This document shows, one piece after another, positions 57,047 to 64,000 of a stretch of 64,000 nucleotides of DNA; the stretch's first letter is position 1; the number at the start of each line of letters is the position of its first letter. The DNA comes from Blastococcus sp. TF02A-26 (lineage in GTDB: Bacteria > Actinomycetota > Actinomycetes > Mycobacteriales > Geodermatophilaceae). The stretch spans positions 282,185 through 346,184 of the forward strand of contig NZ_QOHG01000002.1 in NCBI RefSeq assembly GCF_003319125.1, read 5' to 3'. The position numbers and the translations under genes are program-made. The notes below the pieces were generated by a model. The model saw only the letters and a program-made list of their open reading frames with translations, was not told the DNA's origin and ran no database searches.

Positions 57047-57352
57047 GCGGGCTGGCACCCGGGGCGCGGGGACAGAGCGTCAGTCGGTACGGACCGCACC
57101 CGGGACATTGCTTCCCGTCACCCGATCGGGGCAAGCACCGACGATCACGACGGAGTGACGAACCGTGATGTCGTCACGGTGTGTCAGGAAAGTTCGCTGA
57201 TGCGTCACCCATCTGCGTGACCCGCAGGGTCCTGGGGCCCTGGCGCACCGTCCACAGGCGGTCGCCACGCCGGGCGGGGGTGCCGGCTCGGCCGTCCACA
57301 CCCGTCCCCAGCAGGATCCACAGGCGGTGGACGGCGACCTACGCTGCGCGGC
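57047..57352. other. 306-nt divergent spacer between the repeat-peptide gene and the TadG-like gene
   Basis: No gene is visible. It contains the perfect inverted repeat at 57162-57180 and another GTCAC-N8-GTGAC dyad near 57204-57221. A weak TTGCCC-18-CAATGT pair on the minus strand could serve the repeat-peptide gene. Confidence 0.4.
57162..57180. promoter_or_regulatory. Inverted repeat, candidate operator upstream of the repeat-peptide gene
   Basis: ACCGTGA-TGTCG-TCACGGT has perfect 7-bp arms with a 5-nt centre, about 115-135 nt upstream of the upstream ORF. Size and symmetry fit a dimeric transcription factor. The factor is unknown. Confidence 0.45.
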
Positions 57353-57790
57353 GTGCGGGAGACTGTCGGGTCGGCGGGCGAGCGGGGCTCGTCGCTGCCC
57401 CTGGTCCTCGTCTGCTGGCTCGTGGCGGCGCTGATGGCGCTGGGCGGGGTGGCCGCCTCCGACGCGTTCCTCGAGCAGCGGTCGGTGCAGGCGGTCTGCG
57501 ACGCCGCCGCCCTCGCCGCCGCCAACGCCGCGGACGAGGCGGCGGTCTACCGCTCGGGGCTCGACGCGGGGGTGCTGCCGCTGACGCGGGCCGGCGCCCA
57601 GGCCGCGGTCGCGGACTCGCTGGCCGCGGGCGGCACCGGGCTGGACTCCTGGTCCGCCGAGACCGACGGCCCCGAGGTCACGGTGACGTGCACCCGGCAC
57701 GTCGACATCGCCTTCGGCTGGCTGTTCCTCGGCGGGGAGCCACTGGAGCGCACCGCGGTGGCGAGCGCGCGAGCACCGACCGTCCCCTGA
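57353..57790 (+). CDS. TadE/TadG-like secreted pilus-type protein
   Basis: At 145 residues, it has ERGSSLPLVLVCWLVAALMALGGVAAS, a single N-terminal membrane segment of the Flp-pilus TadE/G kind. EQRSVQAVCDAAALAAANAADEAA follows, the helix shared by TadG-like proteins. The C-terminal half has two cysteines (VTVTCTRHVD) and is predicted extracellular. No other tad genes are adjacent, so its role is open: a stand-alone secreted protein or a pseudopilin-like factor. It starts with GTG. Confidence 0.65.
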   Translation: MRETVGSAGERGSSLPLVLVCWLVAALMALGGVAASDAFLEQRSVQAVCDAAALAAANAADEAAVYRSGLDAGVLPLTRAGAQAAVADSLAAGGTGLDSWSAETDGPEVTVTCTRHVDIAFGWLFLGGEPLERTAVASARAPTVP

Positions 57791-57797
57791 ACGGCGA

Positions 57798-57827
57798 ACG
57801 GCCCCCGACCTGGTGGTCGGGGGCCGT
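57798..57827. terminator. Bidirectional terminator between the TadG-like gene and tRNA-Tyr
   Basis: A perfect 13-bp stem (ACGGCCCCCGACC, 57798-57810, with 57815-57827) closes on TGGT. It lies 8 nt after the plus-strand stop and 10 nt after the 3' end of the minus-strand tRNA. Confidence 0.8.
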
Positions 57828-57837
57828 GGCGTACCGG

Positions 57838-57919
57838 TGGCGGGTGAAGGATTCGAACCTTCGTAGGCTAAGCCGACGGATTTACAGTCCGCTCCCATTG
57901 GCCACTCGGGCAACCCGCC
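57838..57919 (-). tRNA. tyrT: tRNA-Tyr (anticodon GTA)
   Basis: It is an 82-nt class II tRNA. The acceptor pairs are GGCGGGT/ACCCGCC, the anticodon loop CTGTAAA carries GTA, a long variable arm is present, and the T-arm is GGTTCGAATCC. No CCA is encoded. Confidence 0.96.
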
Positions 57920-58010
57920 GTGGTGGTACCGGGAAAGAGTACAAGACGGGCCGTGCCCGTCCGCCGGGTCCTCCCGGCGGAGCGCCGGGCCGCAGGAGGA
58001 AGGAGGGGAC

Positions 58011-58502
58011 GTGGCCGACTCGTCCTTCGACGTCGTCAGCAAGGTCGACCGCCAGGAGGTCGACAACGCGCTGAACCAGGCGGGCAAGGAGCTCTCCCAG
58101 CGCTTCGACTTCCGGGGCACCAACGCGTCCATCGCGTGGGCCGGCGAGGAGGGCGTCACCCTCACCGCCGACACCGAGGAGCGCGTCGCGGCAGCGCTGG
58201 AGGTGTTCAAGGAGAAGCTCATCAAGCGCAACATCTCGCTGAAGTCCCTGGACGCCGACGAGCCGCAGTCCTCCGGCAAGGGGTACAAGATCTCCGCGCG
58301 CATCAAGCAGGGCATCGAGTCCGACGTCGCCAAGAAGATCGCGAAGCTCATCCGCGACGAGGGACCCAAGGGCGTGCAGGCGCAGATCCAGGGCGACCAG
58401 CTGCGGGTCAGCGGCAAGAAGCGCGACGACCTGCAGGCCGTGCAGCAGCTGCTCAAGGGCGCCGACCTCGACGTCGCCCTGCAGTTCGACAACTATCGCT
58501 GA
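58011..58502 (+). CDS. yajQ: YajQ family nucleotide-binding protein
   Basis: At 163 residues, [38 protein letters not shown] and [57 protein letters not shown] are characteristic. Family members bind nucleotides or nucleic acid, and some bind c-di-GMP. It lies in plus orientation after tRNA-Tyr. Its stop is 19 nt from the end of the integrase gene, so it marks the left border of the mobile element. Confidence 0.93.
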   Translation: MADSSFDVVSKVDRQEVDNALNQAGKELSQRFDFRGTNASIAWAGEEGVTLTADTEERVAAALEVFKEKLIKRNISLKSLDADEPQSSGKGYKISARIKQGIESDVAKKIAKLIRDEGPKGVQAQIQGDQLRVSGKKRDDLQAVQQLLKGADLDVALQFDNYR

Positions 58503-58520
58503 CTCGGGACATAACCGCAG

Positions 58521-58533
58521 GTCAGCGCGGTAG
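58521..58533 (+). repeat. 13-bp inverted repeat, left copy (over the integrase stop)
   Basis: GTCAGCGCGGTAG is the exact reverse complement of 59702-59714. It covers the integrase stop codon and last residues. See the finding on integrase-flanking repeats. Confidence 0.55.
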
Positions 58534-59652
58534 TGCGGGGTCCCGGTCCGCAGAAAGTCCGCACGTCGCGCCCAGCGCGGCGGCCATCAGGTCGCCCGCT
58601 GCGGAGCGCGTGCGGTCCTCGGCCGTCGGCCACAGGTGCGAGTAGACGCCCAGCGTGATCGTCGCCGAGGAGTGTCCGAGCGCCCGCTGCACGGTCACCA
58701 CGTCGCAGCCCGAGGCGATGAGACCGCTGGCGTAGAAGTGCCGGAGGTCGTGGAGCGTGTACCCGTCGAGCTCGCCAGCCTTGCGGATCTGACGCCACTG
58801 GTGGCCCGCGGAGTTCCGGTTCAGCGGCAGCCGGCCGTTCGCGACGAGCCAGTCCTCCTGCTGGGCACCGGTGCGCCGCACGTGGTCGGCGAGGAGGGTG
58901 ACCAACTCGCCGGGGATGTAGACGACGCGCTCGGAGCCGAACTTGGGCGCCACGAGCTCAGTGCTCGAGTTGGTCTCCCCCTGGAGCTGATGACGGACGG
59001 AGATCGTCCGACGTAGGAAGTCGACGTCCTGGACGCGCAGCCCGGCTGCCTCGCCGAGCCGCAGTCCCGCGAATGCGCACACCGCTATGAACGGCCGGAA
59101 CCAGGTGGGGGCGACGTCGAGCGCCCGTCCGACCTCCTCGACGTCCGGGATCGTCATGGCCGCCGCCGCCTTGCGCGCCCTCGGGAGAGGGACACCGGCG
59201 GATGGATCCGCCTTGATGATCCGGTCCACGACGGCGGCACGCAGGGCCATGTGGACGTAGTTGTACCGAGTGCGGATGGTGCTGGGAGCGAGACCGGTGC
59301 GCCGGCCGCCTGCGGGCTGGGACATCGCCTTGACCCACTGCTGGACGTGCGAGGTGCGGATCTGCCGCATCGGGACGTCGGCGAACGTCACGGAGCCGGC
59401 CGCCTGTTGTGCGGCGAGTGTCGTCCCGCGCTCCCACACCTGCCGGTCCGACCACTGAGCGAACCATGCCCTGAAGGTGATCTTCCCAGCAGCCGGGTCG
59501 ACGTAGTCGCCGGTGACCAGCGCAGCGGTCTGTTCGTCGAGCCACCGCTGGGCGTCGACCTTCCGTTTGAAGTGCCGGGCGTGCTCTTTGCCGTTCTCGT
59601 CCCGGTACCGCGGGCGATAGGTCCCGTCAGGTCTCTTCGCGATCGATCCCAT
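58522..59652 (-). CDS. int: Tyrosine-type site-specific integrase
   Basis: At 376 residues from the ATG at 59652 (GGGGAGGCGGGG upstream). An N-terminal AP2-like arm-binding domain (GSIAKRPDGTYRPRYRDENGKEHARHFKRKVDAQRWLDE) and a core-binding domain precede the catalytic domain. That domain has Arg198 (AGLRLGEA), Lys237, His301-x2-Arg304 (LHDLRH), His327 (ALGHSS) and Tyr337 (LGVYSH). All catalytic residues are present, so it is probably active. It is similar to integrases of actinobacterial ICEs and phages. It adjoins yajQ, tail to tail. Confidence 0.93.
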   Translation of the reverse strand: MGSIAKRPDGTYRPRYRDENGKEHARHFKRKVDAQRWLDEQTAALVTGDYVDPAAGKITFRAWFAQWSDRQVWERGTTLAAQQAAGSVTFADVPMRQIRTSHVQQWVKAMSQPAGGRRTGLAPSTIRTRYNYVHMALRAAVVDRIIKADPSAGVPLPRARKAAAAMTIPDVEEVGRALDVAPTWFRPFIAVCAFAGLRLGEAAGLRVQDVDFLRRTISVRHQLQGETNSSTELVAPKFGSERVVYIPGELVTLLADHVRRTGAQQEDWLVANGRLPLNRNSAGHQWRQIRKAGELDGYTLHDLRHFYASGLIASGCDVVTVQRALGHSSATITLGVYSHLWPTAEDRTRSAAGDLMAAALGATCGLSADRDPALPR

Positions 59653-59701
59653 CAGTCCCCGCCTCCCCTTTTCACCTCGCGTTTTGCCCCTGCAGTGTGG
59701 G

Positions 59702-59714
59702 CTACCGCGCTGAC
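59702..59714 (-). repeat. 13-bp inverted repeat, right copy (upstream of the integrase)
   Basis: CTACCGCGCTGAC lies 50 nt upstream of the integrase start and is the exact reverse complement of 58521-58533. Confidence 0.55.
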
Positions 59715-59835
59715 TGGATTCCCGGTCGTCCGGCGCGAGACTGAGGTCCAACCTCGCCGCGGCGACCGCCCGTCCGTCGGTCCGCCTGTCGGTCCTTAAC
59801 GTCGCGTCGGCAGCCGCGTCTTGGGGACGGGTTTC

Positions 59836-62800
59836 TCATCGGAGAACGCTCCTGTCCGGTGTGCGCCGGCGGTAGAGGGAGGGCCGGTTATCGGAGCGGG
59901 GAGAACGCACGGCGGCGGTCGGGGAGCTGGTGCGGTCCGCGCCCATTCGTGCGGCTGCTCGGTGTGCGTTGTGGCCGGCGCGCCAGGCATCGCGCTCGCG
60001 GGCGAGGCGGTCGGGCGGCTGAGCGCGCAGGATCGGCTCGGCGGTCAGTCCGGTGATGCGCGTGCGGGCGTCGGTCAGCTGCTGGCACCTGACGTCGATT
60101 TCGCGCTCGAGGTCGGCCAGCTGCGCTTCGGGGTCCGGTGACCAGGCGAACGGGCCGAGCGGCGCCAGGCGTTCGTCGCGCTGGGAACGGGCGTGGGCCA
60201 GGGCGCGCCGCGCGGCCTCGGAGGCGCTCTGGGCGGTGTCGGCGGCGGCGCACAGCTGAGCGTGCTCCGGATGGCGTTGCTCGGCGGCGCGGCGGGCGGC
60301 GGTGTCGAACATGCGCCACAGCGCGGCCCGGTCGTCGAACCAGTCGGCGACCCGCGCGAGCTGGGCCCGGTCGGTGGGCAAGTCGGGCCGGTGTGGGCGC
60401 CACCGGTTGGCCCAGTCGTCGAGGTGCTCTCGGGTGCGCGTGACGGCGGCTCGCCGCAGGTTGAACCGGCCGGGGTCGTCGAGCACGATCCGGGCCGCCG
60501 CGCGGGCGGTGGCGCGCTCGTTGTCCCAGGCGGCGAGCAGCCTGTCCCGGATGCCGTCGGCCTCGGCGGCGACCGCCCTCGCGCTGGCCTGGGCCACCTG
60601 CTGCGCGCGCTCGAAGGCGTGGGCCGCCTGGCGGCAGGCGGCGTCGAGGCGGGCGAACTCGCCGGCGTGACCGGCCTCCTGCGCGACGGCCAGGCGCAGG
60701 GTGTCGCGCCACGGCTGCAGCAGGGCCAGCTGGTCCACGCAGCGCTGTTCGACGCTCCAGAACTCAGCCAGCTCGGCCAACGCCTGGTCCAGCGGCCGGG
60801 CCGGGGCGTACCGGGCTGCCTCGGTGGCCGCCTGCTGCGCGGCGTGCGCGGGGCCGAGGTCGGCCCGGTCGCGGGCGAACACCGCGATCCACTGCTCACG
60901 CGCCTCGGCCGGGTCGACGGCGACCAGGTGGGCGGTGTTGGCCTCCCGGCCGCGGGTCATTCCAACGTAGGCCGCCGCGGCGCCGGTGTCCTCGCTGACC
61001 TGCAGGTGCGCGGCGGTCACGGTGTCGCCTTGGGCGCCGTGCACGGTGGTCGCGTAGGCCAGCTCTACGTGCGTGGTGACGTAGTCGGCGGGTAGCACCC
61101 GCGCCCCTTCCCCAGCCGGGGCGACAGCGGCGGGTCCGCCGCCGGCGGAAGTGTCAGGCGGCGTGCCCTCGGGGGTGACGAGTAGCCCGCCGTCCCGGTC
61201 GACGCCGGTGACGGTCCAGGTGTCGCGGTTCGCGACCTGAAGCTCGCGGTCGTTGCGGCGGGTGGCGATCCGGTCGCCGACGCCGATCTGCTCCCCGGTC
61301 CCGGTGACCACCACCCGCCAGTCGTCGACCCGGCCAGCGGTGACCAGGCGCTCCCGAATCGCAGCGTTGAGGGCGGCCGCCTGCTCACGTGTCGAGACGA
61401 CCACGGCCACGCGCTCCCCCGCAGAGCGCTCGGCCACCTCGGCGGCGAGCGCCTCCCGCAGCGCCTCGACCTCGGCGTGCAGTTGGATCTGCCCGCGGGC
61501 CAGGAGCGTGTCGAACACCGTGCCCGGGTCGGTGCCGGCGCGCATCGCCAGGGTCAGCTCGGCGTAGTCGCTGTCCGGTGTCGTGCGGCCGGTGCCGTCG
61601 GTGCGGGTGAAGCGGTGCACCCCGACCAGGGTCAGGTGTTCGGTCGGGGCGACCTGAGCCGCGGCGAGGTCGAGGACGCCACCGCGTCCGACCGCCGCCA
61701 GCTGATACCGGTCACCGAGCAGGGCCAGGTCCACCTGGCACTCGTCGGCGATCGTCAGTACCGCCCGGGCGGTGTCTTGATCCAGCATGCCCGCCTCATC
61801 AACCACCAGGAGGTCACCGGCCCTCAGCCGGGCGCTCTCAGCCGGTCCGGCAAAGGGATAGCCGGTGACTGGGTCGGGATCGCCGTGCGCGAGGCGGGTC
61901 CACGCGCCGTCGTCGTTCCAACGCCAGCCGTACTCAAAGGCCAGCCGTGCCGCCGACCCGGCGGCCGCGCCGACCTCCGCCGCGGCGACCTTCGCCGCCT
62001 TCAGCGTCGGAGTGACCACAACCAGCCGGCGCCCCTGCTCGGTGAGCAGGGTCCTCGTAGCCGCGAGGGTGGTGGTCTTACCGGCGCCGGCCGCGCCCTC
62101 GATCACAATCAGGGCCCGCTTGCTCGCCAGGGCGGTGACCGCAGCGGCCTGCCCGGGATCCAGCCGGGCGACAGCCGCGGTGACGTCGACCGGCGGTGTC
62201 GGCTCGGGGCTTTCGACGCCGACCGGACGCTCGACGGCGCGGGCGGCCAGCCGGGCGGTGAGGTCGGCCTCGACGGCGAGCACCGGAGCCGAGGTCCAAG
62301 ACCGGATGTGCTCCGGCACGCCGTCGGTTCGGAGCAGCGGAACGCAGCGGTGCAGGGCGCGGGCGGTGAGGTCCTCGGCCAGCTCGATCCGCACGGCGGC
62401 GTCGGCGACGATGCCGGCGGCGGTGATCAGCTGCTCGGCCTCGCCGCGGATGTCCGCGGCGTTCCACGCCGACCGGGCGGCCCCCAGGCGCGCCAGCACG
62501 CGCTCAGCGGCCCCGTCGCGGTCCAGAGCCCCCACCGCCGTCGAGGCCAGGGGAAGGGGCCCGGACGGCGGGCGGAAGCCCAGCCCGGTCAGGTCGGCCC
62601 GCCAGCCCTCCTCCAGTACCTCGCCCGGACGGGGGGGGACCTTGTCCGGGCGGCCCTCGGCCCAGGCCCGCGCCTCCCACGCCCGGCGCAGCGCCAGGCC
62701 GGGGGATTCGCCGGGATGCGCCTGCATCCACTCCCGTTCATAGCGGTCGACATTGCCGGCGATCTGCGCGCGCCGCGCGCTCATCGGACCGACGTACGGA

Positions 62801-63485
62801 GCGAGTTCCAGGAGTTCTCCAGTAGCGCCGCGGGTGTAGCCATTGGCGGCGAAGCTGGCGTTCAGTTCCGGATCGCAGGCCATCGCCGCGTGCCCGATCC
62901 CGTTGATCGCGCCCAGGGCGTCGCGGACACCGATAGTGTGCAGTCCGCGCCATTTCCCGGCCGCAAACACGCGGGCCAGTATTTGTAGGTGCAGGTGGCG
63001 ATGGGGGTCGCCGGCGCGGGAGGTGTAGTGCCGCACCGTCACCGCCTCCAGCAGCTCTACCGGCATCTGCACCTGCGCCCCGCGTCGCCCGACGCGGGTG
63101 GTCGCGTGCTCCGACAGCCAGGCGATGATCTGCTTCGCGGCCCGGTCCTGCGCCGCGTCGTACGCCTGCGCGATGTCCGGATGCAGCGCCGCGGCAAGCG
63201 ACCACGTCTTCGGGCCGTTGACCACCACCTCGACGAACCGCACCGCCCGCTCGTCGGTGCGCAACCGCCCCCGCGGCACGCCGGTGTCCGGGTCCACGCC
63301 GGCCACCCACGTCTCGTAGCCGTCCCCGGACAGCGCCGCCGCCTCGGCCACGACCCCGCCGGTGGCGGTGTACCGGCGGGCGATCCCAGTGCCCTCGGCC
63401 AGGTAGTACTCATCCGCCCGGCCGCGATCCGCCTCCAGATAGCAGCGGCCGGCGCCCCCGCATACACCTTCATTCCGCCATGCAT
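59836..63485 (-). CDS. MobF-family conjugative relaxase/helicase with N-terminal frameshift
   Basis: This is a TraI/TrwC-like protein of about 1215 residues. The relaxase domain has YLEADRGRADEYYLAEGTG with candidate catalytic tyrosines and the HUH metal site DPHRHLHLQ. The helicase domain has Walker A EGAAGAGKTTT and LLVVDEAGML, and ends with the GMTRG motif near residue 900. A charged coiled C-terminus follows. The expected N-terminus MHGGMKVYAGAPAAA starts at 63485 but is one frame away from the rest; the change falls near 63440-63455. A GTG at 63519 in the main frame could bypass it. The protein would nick an origin and unwind DNA for transfer of the element. Confidence 0.85.
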
Positions 63486-63536
63486 CCTCAACGCCGTCCA
63501 ACAATGGCCAACACGTCACCCCCAGGAACGTCGAAA

Positions 63537-63555
63537 GGCCCCGCGAAGCGGGGCC
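63537..63555. terminator. 8-bp hairpin upstream of the relaxase
   Basis: GGCCCCGC and GCGGGGCC close on GAA. It lies about 50 nt before the relaxase start and may terminate upstream transcription or form part of a transfer-control site. Confidence 0.4.
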
Positions 63556-63562
63556 CGTGCTC

Positions 63563-63575
63563 CTACCATTGGTAG
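63563..63575. promoter_or_regulatory. CTACCA-T-TGGTAG dyad, candidate operator for the relaxase
   Basis: A perfect 6-bp dyad partly overlaps a TATGCT -10-like hexamer on the minus strand (63574-63579). It may be an autoregulatory site for the relaxase. No -35 could be assigned. Confidence 0.3.
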
Positions 63576-63598
63576 CATACGTGCCGTTCTTTAGCGAA

Positions 63599-63667
63599 TC
63601 ATCCGGTTGCCATTCGGCGAACCTTCTGGGCCATCTCGAAGGCGGAGGCTGCGGCGCGGGGCAGGAT
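63599..63667 (-). pseudogene. Possible 3' fragment of a gene interrupted at 63668
   Basis: The minus strand encodes PRAAASAFEMAQKVRRMATG then TGA, with amino-acid content unlike the noisy residues upstream of it in the same frame. This suggests the last ~22 codons of a gene cut by the element that starts at 63668. No family is recognised. Confidence 0.25.
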
Positions 63668-64000
63668 GTGCGCTTGGTGTCGGTGAAGATGACGCAGCGC
63701 GGGCGCAGTCAAGGACCTCGGTCGGCTTGAGCCAGTTCTTGACGGTCGGCACCCCGGCCCGGCTTGACGCTGGTTGCTCGTCCGCCGGTGCCGACCGCGC
63801 CTAGTGCCACGATGGGGGCTAGAGAGTGGCTGGCCGATCACGGGAGCCAGGTGAGTAATGCGGCGAGGTCGGAGGTGTCAGATCGTCTGTGTAGGAGCTG
63901 TGGTCCGGACCTGAGGTAACCGCCTCGGGAGGGAGCACGCTGTGACCGTGACCGATGACGAATCGGTGGCCGGAGGTTCCGGGTTCGGTCCACCGGGCCG
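63668..64000 (+). mobile_element. Possible 5' part of a group II intron (window edge)
   Basis: From 63668 the plus strand reads GTGCG, the group II 5' consensus. About 270 nt of non-coding sequence follows, and then a well-placed start (63942) of an ORF beginning VTVTDDESVAGGSGFGPPG, reminiscent of the variable leader of actinobacterial intron-encoded reverse transcriptases. The non-coding stretch is shorter than most group II ribozyme 5' parts, and domains V/VI lie outside the window, so this is only a suggestion. Confidence 0.28.
63942..64000 (+). CDS. Start of an unidentified ORF, cut by the window edge
   Basis: GTG at 63942 is preceded by GGGAGGGAG at a suitable distance. Nineteen codons are visible (VTVTDDESVAGGSGFGPPG). 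There is too little sequence for family assignment; an intron-encoded reverse transcriptase is one possibility. Confidence 0.4.
   Translation, partial: MTVTDDESVAGGSGFGPPG

Noticed and set aside
57162..57180. CRP/GlxR-type site (GTGA-TCAC)
   Set aside because: The spacing between half-sites is 5 nt, whereas CRP-type sites have 6 nt between TGTGA and TCACA. Kept only as an unassigned dyad.
57838..57919. tRNA-Tyr as the attachment site of the integrase element
   Set aside because: Its 3' end points away from the integrase, and yajQ lies between them. No copy of the tRNA 3' end was seen near the integrase.
63599..63841. 80-codon minus-strand ORF as a complete gene
   Set aside because: Only the last ~22 codons look protein-like, and the upstream part lies over the putative intron. 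Treated as a possible interrupted fragment.

Overview
The window is about 64 kb of very GC-rich actinobacterial chromosome. It carries the ribosomal-protein, RNA polymerase and translation-factor superoperon, read almost entirely on the minus strand (right to left). The gene order secE-nusG-rplKA-rplJL ... rpoBC ... rpsLG-fusA-tuf-S10-spc-alpha, zinc-type S14, S4 and L36, hadAB beside rpmG and a tRNA-Met/tRNA-Thr pair, and an mce operon all fit a high-GC actinomycete. My best guess is a member of the Geodermatophilaceae (Blastococcus/Geodermatophilus/Modestobacter type). That is an inference from content and order, not from a search.

Layout. 1-2.6 kb: the 5' part of fdhD, mobA, an NAD(P)-binding reductase-like gene, and truA. 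2.6-24.9 kb: the alpha, spc, S10 and str operons, i.e. rplQ-rpoA-rpsD-rpsK-rpsM-rpmJ-infA; map-adk-secY; rplO to rplN; rpsQ to rpsJ; tuf-fusA-rpsG-rpsL. Promoter-like sites are visible upstream of infA and rpsL, and strong hairpins mark several operon joints. 25.4-27.9 kb: a plus-strand island with a secreted-protease-like serine hydrolase, a small protein resembling its N-terminal domain, and an F420-type luciferase-like oxidoreductase. 27.9-35.7 kb: rpoC and rpoB with a good promoter. 35.7-47.5 kb: a complete mce lipid-import operon (ATPase, two YrbE permeases, MceA-F, two Mce-associated membrane proteins) lying between rpoB and rplL. 47.8-52.2 kb: rplL, rplJ, rplA, rplK, nusG, secE and tRNA-Trp. 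52.3-54.1 kb: a decayed dihydrofolate-reductase-like gene, hadB, hadA, rpmG, tRNA-Met and tRNA-Thr. 54.2-58.5 kb: a membrane GGDEF/EAL protein, a tiny repeat-peptide gene, a TadG-like secreted protein, tRNA-Tyr and yajQ. 58.5 kb to the right edge: a mobile element with a tyrosine integrase, a MobF relaxase whose N-terminus looks frameshifted, and the start of what may be a group II intron.

The most unusual object is at 56883-57008 on the minus strand: a 41-residue ORF with a strong ribosome binding site, made of five exact RGASWS hexapeptide repeats. The DNA copies differ only at third codon positions, so selection appears to act on the peptide. It has its own terminator-like hairpin and lies just upstream of the c-di-GMP gene. 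Other points worth a look are a 56-nt palindromic repeat found directly after both rpsD and rplK, a 27-codon bridge ORF between mceC and mceD, the protease/stand-alone-prodomain pair, and 13-bp inverted repeats bracketing the integrase gene.
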